Below, one piece after another: positions 4,954 through 11,216 of a stretch of DNA of 11,216 nucleotides. Position 1 is the first letter of the stretch. Each line of letters starts with the position of its first letter. This DNA is from Wenzhouxiangella sp. (GTDB lineage Bacteria; Pseudomonadota; Gammaproteobacteria; Xanthomonadales; Wenzhouxiangellaceae). The position numbers were made by a program, and so were the translations under genes. Under the pieces are notes generated by a model. It worked only from the letters and a program-made list of their open reading frames with translations. It was not told the DNA's origin and searched no databases. The stretch spans positions 1-11,216 of the forward strand of contig JAASTB010000043.1 in NCBI GenBank assembly GCA_021767625.1. Reading direction: 5' to 3'.

Positions 4954-7662
4954 CGAAGGAGCGTCCAGATCGGCGAGCCTTCGCCTGTAGTCCGCGGCCC
5001 GCTCCGACTGCCCGGAACGATCAGCTATCTGCGCGAGCAGCTCGAGGTTGTCTTCCAGCGACTTGCGACGAACCGGCACCTCGGAGGACTCATAAAGCAC
5101 CTCGACCTGTTGTGCCTCGTCGCGGGCCTCCTCGAGGCGGCCGTTGGCCAGCAAGGCCTCAGCATAGACGTTTCGGAAATGCCCGAGGATCCACTGGCCA
5201 GGGTCGATGACCTGCTCGGCGCCCCGGAGCGCCTTGTCGGCCCAGTCCAGCCCTTCGGCGGGTTGATCGAGCCTGAGGTGGCACCAGGCGATATTGACTT
5301 CGGCAATGGCGCGCGAACGCGACGGTTGTCCTTCCGAGTTGGCGTCGTGCACGCGCCAGGCCTTCATCAGCAGTTCAAGACTTTCCTCGTACTCGCCCTG
5401 CGCCATCATCGTGCTGGCCAGGTTGCTTCGGGTGACGGCCAGGTTGTAGTGATCGTCGGGCAGCAGGCGCTCCTGCACTTCGAGCGCCGCGGCGAATCCC
5501 GCCCGCGCCGCCTCGCTGTCGCCCTTGCGATCGGCCGCCAGGCCCTTGGCCCGGTAGATGGCGGCCAGCCGACGGCTATCGCCGCCGGCCAGTTCCCTTT
5601 CGAGTTTCGCGGCCTTCTCGGCGGCGGCGATCGCGTCGTCCCAGCGACCGGCCTCCAGCAGCACGTAGGCGCGAATGATGAAGCTGGGCACGGTCTGCAC
5701 GTGACGCTCGCCGTACATATCGATTCGCAGCGCCAGGGACTCATCCGCGGCGGCAAGCGCCTCGTCGATTCGCCCGGTCCGGGACAGCACGTTGGCCGCA
5801 TTGAGCCGGGCCGTGGCCAGCATCTCCCGATCGACCGGCGGCCGGCGCGCTTTGTCCGCGGCCTGCTGGAACCACGATAGTGCTTCCTCGGGCTGCCCCA
5901 TGGCGCTGTGCACGTTGCCGAGATTGTTCAGGATGACCGCCCGGCCGTTAATCTCCGATTCCGGAACCGTCTCCAGGGCGCGGCGGAGCAGCGTCTCTGT
6001 CTCGTCCGTGTCGCCGTCGGCCATCAACAGCTGCGACATGGCGTGCCAGAGGCGCCAGGACACCGAACCCGACTGGCGGTCGATCTCCGCTTCGAGCAAC
6101 GCCCGGCCCTCCCCCGTGCGCTCGGCGCGACGCAGCGCACCGGCCAGCCCGGCGACCGCCGCCACCCGCTGGTCGCCTTCAGCGAACCCGGCCTGCGCCA
6201 GCGCCGCGAGCGCTCGTTCGTACAGCGGGATGGCGCGTTCCGGCTCACCCAGCGCGCGGCGGAGGTCGGCGATGCGGGTCAGGGTCTCGGCCGCCAACTG
6301 CGGATCGTCCTCGGTTTCGAGATCGATCTGGCGCTCGGCGGCGTCGAGCATCTGGTCGATCGTCGTGGCCGCACCCTGCTCACCCGTGGGATCGGCCGAC
6401 TCGATCGCGCCAAGCAACAGGTCGGTCGCCGCACTGGCGCGGACCGCCTGTCGATTGGCGAGATCGCGCTGCTGCCTGAGGTCCACCGACTGGAAGGCGA
6501 GCAGGGCCGCGAGCACGCCGGTGGCGACGACGGCAAGCACACCCAGCGGCGCGGCGACCGGGTTGCGCTGGAAGAACTTCCCCAGCCGATAGGCGATGCT
6601 GTCAGGCCGGGCGCTGACGGGTCGGCTCACCAGCACCGCGCGCAGGTCTTCGGCCAGGGCCCCGGCACTTTCGTAGCGTCGCGCGGGGTCGGGGTGCATG
6701 GCGCGCGCGACCACCGCATCGAGATCACGGCCGATCCCGCGCGTGCGGCGGCTCGGGGCAACGGGACCGCTCTCGATGCGTTCGAGCGCATCCGGCACGG
6801 ACACGCTCGACAGGTCGTACGGGCGCTCGCCGGTGACGGCCTCGTAGAGCACCGCCCCGAGGGAGTAGATGTCCGCCGACACAGAGGCCGACTCGCCGCG
6901 CAGCTGCTCCGGGCTGGCGTACTGCGGCGTGAGCCAGCGCGTGAGCGTGCCCGTGGCCAGCGCGCCTTCTTCGGTCATGACTCGGGAGACGCCGAAATCC
7001 AGCAGCACCGGCGCGCCGTCGGGCCCGACCATGATGTTGTCGGGCTTGATGTCTAGGTGCACGATCAGGCGCCGATGGGCCGCCGCCACGATATCGGCCA
7101 CTCGGCTCATCAGTTCGATGCGCTCGCGCAGCGGCTTTCGTGCCATCGCCTCGCCGAAGTCCTCACCATCGACGAGGTCGAGGACCAGGTAGGCCCAGCC
7201 TTCCGGCGAGCGGCCCCAGTCGCGCAGGCGACAGATGCCCGGGTGATCGAGACGGGCCAGCGTGGCCGCCTCTCGCACGAATCGCTTCGACGCCTCGGGA
7301 TCGAACATCGGCACCGACAACAACTTGATCGCCGCCCGCTGCTCGACGCCCTGTTCGCTGCGCTCGGCAGCGAAGACCACGCCCATGCCCCCGCGGCCCA
7401 GTTCCCCCGTCAGTCGCCAGCCGCCCAATTCCGTGCCCACCAGTTCGGCAGGGTCGAAGCCGGCCAGCCGGTCAAGTCCCTCGGGCCCGACCGTCTCGAG
7501 ATCGAAGGCGGCCTGCTCGTGCGCGTCGAGCAGGGCCGCCACGCGCGCGGCCAGTTCACGGTCCTCGTTGGTAAGTTTACGCAGAGCCGAAATCCGTTCG
7601 GCTGCGGACAAGCGGCGCAGCCGCTCGAACTGTTCCTCAAGTGCGGCCGGATCGATGGGCAT
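4942..7662 (-). CDS. Membrane Ser/Thr protein kinase with C-terminal TPR repeats
   Basis: A 906-aa PknB/Hanks-type kinase. The kinase domain spans about residues 80-345. It has the Gly-rich loop GRGGMG (89-94), AIK with Lys113, Glu131 in helix C, catalytic loop HLDIKPDN (202-209; Asp204, Lys206, Asn209), DFG (222-224) and ASPE (249-252). The usual HRD arginine is Leu203, so it is a non-RD kinase. One membrane helix follows at about 370-390, then a coiled QQRDLANRQAVRAS segment and about eight TPR units (for example LNNLGNVHSAMGQPEEALSWF) to near the C-terminus. The kinase domain should be cytoplasmic and the TPRs periplasmic. The start is fixed by GGGAGGAGG with AGGAGG six bases upstream. It overlaps the sigma-factor gene by 26 bp, so the two are translated together. 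Control of that sigma factor is the natural hypothesis: in Vibrio parahaemolyticus, kinase PknT activates the sigma factor EcfP by phosphorylation. Confidence 0.95.
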   Translation of the reverse strand: MPIDPAALEEQFERLRRLSAAERISALRKLTNEDRELAARVAALLDAHEQAAFDLETVGPEGLDRLAGFDPAELVGTELGGWRLTGELGRGGMGVVFAAERSEQGVEQRAAIKLLSVPMFDPEASKRFVREAATLARLDHPGICRLRDWGRSPEGWAYLVLDLVDGEDFGEAMARKPLRERIELMSRVADIVAAAHRRLIVHLDIKPDNIMVGPDGAPVLLDFGVSRVMTEEGALATGTLTRWLTPQYASPEQLRGESASVSADIYSLGAVLYEAVTGERPYDLSSVSVPDALERIESGPVAPSRRTRGIGRDLDAVVARAMHPDPARRYESAGALAEDLRAVLVSRPVSARPDSIAYRLGKFFQRNPVAAPLGVLAVVATGVLAALLAFQSVDLRQQRDLANRQAVRASAATDLLLGAIESADPTGEQGAATTIDQMLDAAERQIDLETEDDPQLAAETLTRIADLRRALGEPERAIPLYERALAALAQAGFAEGDQRVAAVAGLAGALRRAERTGEGRALLEAEIDRQSGSVSWRLWHAMSQLLMADGDTDETETLLRRALETVPESEINGRAVILNNLGNVHSAMGQPEEALSWFQQAADKARRPPVDREMLATARLNAANVLSRTGRIDEALAAADESLALRIDMYGERHVQTVPSFIIRAYVLLEAGRWDDAIAAAEKAAKLERELAGGDSRRLAAIYRAKGLAADRKGDSEAARAGFAAALEVQERLLPDDHYNLAVTRSNLASTMMAQGEYEESLELLMKAWRVHDANSEGQPSRSRAIAEVNIAWCHLRLDQPAEGLDWADKALRGAEQVIDPGQWILGHFRNVYAEALLANGRLEEARDEAQQVEVLYESSEVPVRRKSLEDNLELLAQIADRSGQSERAADYRRRLADLDAPSAGD

Positions 7663-8230
7663 CGTTTTCCTCCTCCCTCATTGCGTCTGCCAGCCAGGCG
7701 CGCGCGAAGGCCAGATCGCGCTTGACCGTCGCCCTGCTGATCCCCAGCACCTTGGCCACTTCATCGAGCTTCAGCCCACCGAAGCAACGAAGGTCAACGA
7801 CTTCGACGTGGCGCGGGTGCGATTCGCCCAGCATCGTCAGCGCGCGCTCCAGGTCCAGCAACTGCTCGTCGCTGAAGGTGCGCTCGCGCTCCCTCTCGGC
7901 AATAGAGAGCGTCACCCGCACGCGGTCACCGCCGCGCTTGAGGCTGAGGCGCTCCCTCGCCTGATCCACCAACAGGCTGCGCATCACGCGTGAAGCCAGC
8001 TTGAAAAACGGCACCCGCCCCTCGAGCGGGGCCTCGGGCGGCCGGATGTTCAACCAGGCTTCATGCACAAGCTCGGTCGGCGTGAACGGCTGGTTCGATT
8101 CGCGCTGCAGGCGCGCCCGGGCAATCTGTCGCAAGTGTTCGTAGGCCCGGGCCGCCAACTCGTCGGCGGCCCGGGTGTTACCGGGATCACGCTGCCAGAC
8201 CCTCAACCAGCGGGTGATCTCCTCGCTCAT
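7637..8230 (-). CDS. ECF-like sigma-70 factor, Sig-70_X6 (TIGR02999) type
   Basis: A 197-aa RNA polymerase sigma factor with only regions 2 and 4. Region 2 hallmarks are TELVHEAWLNI (52-62), FFKLASRVMRSLLVDQARE (75-93) and the following KRGGD, all typical of the Sigma70_ECF/Sig-70_X6 family. Region 4 holds the helix-turn-helix LKLDEVAKVLGISRATVKRDLAFARAWL (153-180). The start ATG overlaps the pyruvate-kinase stop as ATGA (8227-8230), with no clear Shine-Dalgarno site of its own, so translation probably depends on ribosomes finishing pyk. Its end overlaps the kinase start by 26 bp. Members of this family usually lack an anti-sigma factor and lie next to Ser/Thr kinases, as here. The target promoters are unknown; the exported-protein genes downstream are candidates. 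Confidence 0.95.
   Translation of the reverse strand: MSEEITRWLRVWQRDPGNTRAADELAARAYEHLRQIARARLQRESNQPFTPTELVHEAWLNIRPPEAPLEGRVPFFKLASRVMRSLLVDQARERLSLKRGGDRVRVTLSIAERERERTFSDEQLLDLERALTMLGESHPRHVEVVDLRCFGGLKLDEVAKVLGISRATVKRDLAFARAWLADAMREEENDAHRSGRT
7669..7674 (-). promoter_or_regulatory. Strong ribosome site of the kinase gene inside the sigma-factor gene
   Basis: GGGAGGAGG with AGGAGG six bases before ATG 7662 lies within the last codons of the sigma-factor gene. It implies that the kinase is made at a good rate whenever the sigma mRNA is present. The sigma gene itself lacks such a site. Confidence 0.8.
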
Positions 8231-9651
8231 TCAACTGTCAGCACTTTCATGGTGTTGGTGCCGCCCATTACGCCCTGCTCGTCGCCGAGGGTCATCAAAA
8301 CGCGGTCGCCGGTTTCGACCAGGCCGGCGCGGCGGGCGTGTTCGATGGCCGAGCGGGCCAGTTTGGGCGTGGCCATGTCCTCGGGCACGAACAGCAGCGG
8401 CCGCACGTGCTGGAACAGGCGCATCTTGCGCAGGCTGAAGCGGTTGGGCGAGAGCGCAATGATCGGCACCGGCGAGCGCACGCGGCTGAGCCACTGCGCC
8501 GTCGAGCCCGACTCGGTCAGGGCGATGATGGCCTTCACCGGCAGGTTGTGGACGGTCACCATCGTCGCCATCGCCACCGCCTGGTCGATGCGCTCGGCGT
8601 GGACGTTGAGCCGCCCCATGGGCAGGTGGGTGTCGACGTGGCGCTCGGCGCCCTTGCAAATGCGGCGCATGGCCTCGATGACGGTCACCGGGTGCCGGCC
8701 CACGGCGGTTTCGGCCGAGAGCATCACCGCGTCGGTGCCGTCGATGACGGCGTTGGCCACGTCCAGCACTTCGGCGCGAGTGGGAATCGGCGATTCGACC
8801 ATCGACTGCATCATCTGCGTGGCGGTGATCACCGGGCGGTTGGCCGCCAGCGAGGCGGCGATGATGCGCTTCTGCAGGCCGGGCAGCTCGGCATCGCCGA
8901 TCTCCACGCCCAGGTCGCCGCGCGCCACCAGGACCGCGTCGGAGGCTTCGATGATCGCTTCGAGGTTCTCGATGGCCTCGGCGCGCTCGATCTTGGAGAC
9001 CAGCCCGGCGTGCCCGCCGGCGGCTTCCATCAGCTCGCGGGCGCGCTGCATGTCCTCGGGCCCGCGCGGGAAGGACACCGCCAGGTAGTCCACCTGCCAT
9101 TCGGCGGCCCGCTCGATGTCGCGCGCATCGGCCTCCGAGATCCCCGGCACCGAAAGACCGCCGCCGCGCAGGTTCAGCCCCTTGCGGTCGGATAGCCGGC
9201 CGGCGGTCAGCACCTTGCAGTGAATCGTGTCGCCCTCGATGGATTCGACGCGCATCGCCATCAATCCGTCGTCGAGCAGCAGCTCCGAGCCGGGCTTCAC
9301 GTCGTCGACCAGGCCCAGGTAGGCCACGCCCACGCCCCGCTCGTCGCCGACCGGCGGATTCTCGCGGGCGTAGAGCGCGAAATCCTGGTCGGCCGCCAGC
9401 AGCACCGAGCCCTCGCGGAAGCGATCGATGCGGATCTTCGGCCCGGCCAGGTCGGCGAGCACCGCCACGTCGGTGTCGAGCTCGCGGGCCGCGGCGCGCA
9501 CCATCTTGATGCGCCGGGCGTGGGTCTCGGCATCGCCGTGCGAGAAGTTGATCCGCACGACATCGCAGCCGGCCGTGATCAGTCGCTCGAGCACGTCGGG
9601 CTCGTCGGTGGCCGGCCCCAGGGTGGCCACGATCTTGGTTCTTCTTGTCAT
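8227..9651 (-). CDS. pyk: Pyruvate kinase, PykA type
   Basis: A 474-aa pyruvate kinase (phosphoenolpyruvate + ADP to pyruvate + ATP, last step of glycolysis), full length for the family. Motifs are RINFSHG (33-39), DLAGPKIR (67-74), SKIER with catalytic Lys220, VARGDLGVE (242-250), ATQMMQSM, and PTRAEVLDVANAVIDGTDAVMLSAETAVG (290-318). The C-terminal effector-site domain follows from about 340. Lys72, where K+-dependent enzymes have Glu (GPEIR), predicts a K+-independent enzyme, as in E. coli PykA. ATG 9651 is chosen because the protein then begins MTRRTKIVATLGPAT as in homologues. The longer frame would need TTG at 9681 and adds 10 unrelated residues. Its stop overlaps the sigma-factor start (ATGA). 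Class I aldolase lies far downstream on the same strand. A TATACT seven bases before the ATG suggests a very short leader or none. Confidence 0.97.
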   Translation of the reverse strand: MTRRTKIVATLGPATDEPDVLERLITAGCDVVRINFSHGDAETHARRIKMVRAAARELDTDVAVLADLAGPKIRIDRFREGSVLLAADQDFALYARENPPVGDERGVGVAYLGLVDDVKPGSELLLDDGLMAMRVESIEGDTIHCKVLTAGRLSDRKGLNLRGGGLSVPGISEADARDIERAAEWQVDYLAVSFPRGPEDMQRARELMEAAGGHAGLVSKIERAEAIENLEAIIEASDAVLVARGDLGVEIGDAELPGLQKRIIAASLAANRPVITATQMMQSMVESPIPTRAEVLDVANAVIDGTDAVMLSAETAVGRHPVTVIEAMRRICKGAERHVDTHLPMGRLNVHAERIDQAVAMATMVTVHNLPVKAIIALTESGSTAQWLSRVRSPVPIIALSPNRFSLRKMRLFQHVRPLLFVPEDMATPKLARSAIEHARRAGLVETGDRVLMTLGDEQGVMGGTNTMKVLTVE

Positions 9652-9658
9652 GCCGCCC

Positions 9659-9664
9659 AGTATA
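9659..9664 (-). promoter_or_regulatory. Candidate -10 element right before pyruvate kinase
   Basis: TATACT on the minus strand is separated from the pyk ATG by only GGGCGGC (seven bases), so transcription would start at or next to the ATG. The matching -35 position (TGTAGA, 9682-9687) shares only three of six bases with TTGACA. This is suggestive, not secure. Confidence 0.35.
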
Positions 9665-9781
9665 GGGAAGCCGCATGACAATCTACACGTGCCCGGCCAG
9701 ACACGGCTGACCTGATGTCGTGTTCCAGTTCACTTTTTCGTAAGGGAGGTGGGAATCTCATCAAGAAGAGAGGTCAAGCAG
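9665..9781. other. Divergent intergenic region between pyk and the protease gene
   Basis: It must hold the protease promoter on the plus strand and any upstream control of pyk. The only clear elements are the protease ribosome site (AGAGAGGT near 9767-9774) and a pyrimidine run CTTTTTCG near 9732-9740. No good -35/-10 pair was found for the plus strand, which would fit use of an alternative sigma factor, but that is conjecture. Confidence 0.4.
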
Positions 9782-11216
9782 ATGCATTGGATAGATTTTG
9801 GTTCGTCGCCCGCGACCCGGGCCTTCGTGCTGCTGGCAGCCCTGGCACTACCTCTGGCCGCCTCCAGCCAATCCCCTGAAGCGAGCTGGGGAGGGATCGA
9901 TAGCCCTTCCTCGGGTCGCACGCTGACAGCCGAGGAAATCCAGTTCCAGTTTGGTCAAGAACCCGCCATGAAGGCCAATCACCCTCCGATTGAAGAGATT
10001 CCGCCCGCGCCGATTTCCGAGCGCGACATTGAGCGGGGTGGGAACGGCGGCCCCGGAGCGGCGCTTCACTATGACGCCACAACCCAAACCCTCGAGACGA
10101 TGCCCGTTCGATCCTCTACGACCAGTGCCGAGCCTCGGTTCGGAGGGCAGTCGTTCGACGGCATTCCCGGCCACGAGTCATCAAGCCCGGAATCCGAGGT
10201 CGCCCCGCAGGGCTTTGGCACTATGTCTCAAGTCGCGCAGGCGAACCTTTCGCAACACCCCTGGCGCCGAAACGTCAAGCTCGTCATGAGATTCATCAGC
10301 GAGGCCGGCAACACCCTGTTCTTCGTCTGCTCGGGGACAATGCAGGACGCCGGGATCGTTTTTACCGCCGGCCACTGTATTTACCAGCATTCACCGACTG
10401 TCAACGGCACAGTCGTTCCCATCAACGACTGGGCGGAAGAAGTCTGGGTCTATCCGGCCTGGGACGGAGAAGGCGGGCAATTCTCGGCACCCGGCAATGC
10501 CGAACATCGCGATCATTGGGGCTGGGCCCGCGGAACCAGCTACATGGCTTTCACCGGCTGGACGGACGACCAGAACTACGACTGGGACATCGGCGCCATT
10601 CGCCTGTGGCGTACGCAAACTCGCCAGATCGGAATGCTGACCGGCTGGTTCGCCTGGTCTCACAGCGGCAGCTGTGATTGGGTGACCGGACAAACCTTTC
10701 ACAACGCCAGCTATCCGTCAGAGAACTGTCCGACGGGCGGGCTGCATACCGGCCGGGAGATGTACTACTGGTTCGGCAACTTCGACTCTTGCCCCTCGGA
10801 CAACCGAGTACAGATCGACACCACGCCCGGCTGCCTGACTGCCGTTTGGGGCGGACAGAGCGGTAGCGGCGCCTACTACATTGAGAACGACAGCCGCTAC
10901 ACGCATGCAATCACATCTACATCTGACCGCAGTTCCCTGGGCCGCTACGCCCGACTGTGGGAGGCCTTCATCACCGAATTCCAGGACAACATGCGGCCCG
11001 GCGTCCGCGGCGATGTTGCTGACTATGAACTCCTTCGCTTCCGAAGCGATCCGCCGTTGGCTGTCGTTGACGGCAATTCCGTTGGCCCCTCGCGGGTCAA
11101 CGTCACCAACCCGACAAACGACGACCCTGCAGCACGCAGTTTCACGCTGCGCGTTTATCTATCGACCAACAACATCGTCTCCGCTGCTGACACCCTGCTT
11201 GCTACGTGGACGTACA
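9782..11216 (+). CDS. Exported trypsin-like serine protease (3' end outside window)
   Basis: The frame is open from ATG 9782 to the window end (478 complete codons), divergent from pyk. AGAGAGGT lies seven bases before the ATG. Residues about 11-28 (ATRAFVLLAALALPLAAS) form a signal peptide. A Pro/Glu/Ser-rich, probably disordered pro-region of some 120 residues follows. The chymotrypsin-fold protease domain runs from about 160 to 400. His198 lies in VFTAGHCIY, Asp269 in YDWDIGAIRL and Ser360 in WGGQSGSGAYY, a complete triad of S1 type. The GxSGSG serine motif is closer to V8/glutamyl endopeptidases than to trypsin's GDSGG. Several cysteines (183, 199, 298, 316, 337, 351) may form disulfides, fitting a secreted enzyme. 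Residues from about 415 (DPPLAVVDGNSVGP, then FTLRVYLSTNN) look like the start of a CARDB-like beta-sandwich. The substrate is unknown. Confidence 0.9.
   Translation, partial: MHWIDFGSSPATRAFVLLAALALPLAASSQSPEASWGGIDSPSSGRTLTAEEIQFQFGQEPAMKANHPPIEEIPPAPISERDIERGGNGGPGAALHYDATTQTLETMPVRSSTTSAEPRFGGQSFDGIPGHESSSPESEVAPQGFGTMSQVAQANLSQHPWRRNVKLVMRFISEAGNTLFFVCSGTMQDAGIVFTAGHCIYQHSPTVNGTVVPINDWAEEVWVYPAWDGEGGQFSAPGNAEHRDHWGWARGTSYMAFTGWTDDQNYDWDIGAIRLWRTQTRQIGMLTGWFAWSHSGSCDWVTGQTFHNASYPSENCPTGGLHTGREMYYWFGNFDSCPSDNRVQIDTTPGCLTAVWGGQSGSGAYYIENDSRYTHAITSTSDRSSLGRYARLWEAFITEFQDNMRPGVRGDVADYELLRFRSDPPLAVVDGNSVGPSRVNVTNPTNDDPAARSFTLRVYLSTNNIVSAADTLLATWTY

Noticed and set aside
5908..7056. A 382-aa open frame on the plus strand inside the kinase gene
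   Set aside because: It is antisense to conserved kinase and TPR sequence; it is rich in Arg, His, Gly and Ala and has no recognisable domain.
8338..9195. A 285-aa plus-strand frame opposite pyruvate kinase
   Set aside because: It is a shadow of a conserved enzyme, with a repetitive Gly/His/Asp/Arg composition.
8231..9676. A 481-aa frame overlapping pyruvate kinase on the same strand
   Set aside because: It is almost entirely Arg, Gly, Ala, His and Asp, a codon-bias shadow; the other frame encodes a complete pyruvate kinase.
9652..9681. A longer pyruvate kinase starting at TTG 9681
   Set aside because: The ten extra residues do not match the family N-terminus and the frame crosses the likely -10 element.
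9848..10174. Minus-strand open frames opposite the protease gene
   Set aside because: The plus frame has a signal peptide, a ribosome site and a full catalytic triad over its length; the minus frames have none of these.

Overview
The window is GC-rich bacterial DNA with tightly packed genes. It most resembles a gammaproteobacterium of the Lysobacterales/Xanthomonadales or Wenzhouxiangella kind. The reasons are a PykA-type pyruvate kinase beside a class I fructose-bisphosphate aldolase, a Sig-70_X6-type sigma factor paired with a Ser/Thr kinase-TPR protein, and secreted proteins carrying an IF-x-x-x-F(E) tag at or near the C-terminus. The assignment is an inference from protein style; no rRNA or other marker gene is present.

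Layout, right to left, because all but one gene lie on the minus strand. Pyruvate kinase (8227-9651) overlaps an ECF-like sigma factor (7637-8230) by ATGA, and the sigma factor overlaps a 906-aa membrane Ser/Thr kinase with TPRs (4942-7662) by 26 bp. Hairpins follow the kinase stop. Next come a 136-aa four-helix membrane protein (4270-4680), a 449-aa exported protein with a DUF1566/Lcl domain fused to a choice-of-anchor J domain (2858-4207), a 65-aa membrane protein with a CxxC pair at each end (2589-2786), and a 732-aa exported protein of 14 propeller-like repeats (284-2482). A strong intrinsic terminator (191-226) closes this block. A recognisable sigma-70-type promoter (137-165) then drives class I aldolase, of which only the first 28 codons are in the window (1-85). 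On the plus strand, divergent from pyruvate kinase, is an exported trypsin-like serine protease (from 9782) that runs off the right end.

Two glycolytic genes on the same strand are thus separated by about 8.1 kb holding a sigma/kinase regulatory pair and envelope or secreted proteins. Pyruvate kinase, sigma factor and kinase look like one translationally coupled operon. A plausible but unproven reading is that the membrane kinase controls the sigma factor (no anti-sigma gene is visible) and that the sigma factor directs transcription of surface or secreted genes such as those next to it. No tRNA, rRNA, CRISPR array, insertion sequence or attachment site was seen. No gene-free stretch exceeds 300 bases; the longest is 4681-4941 (261 bases).
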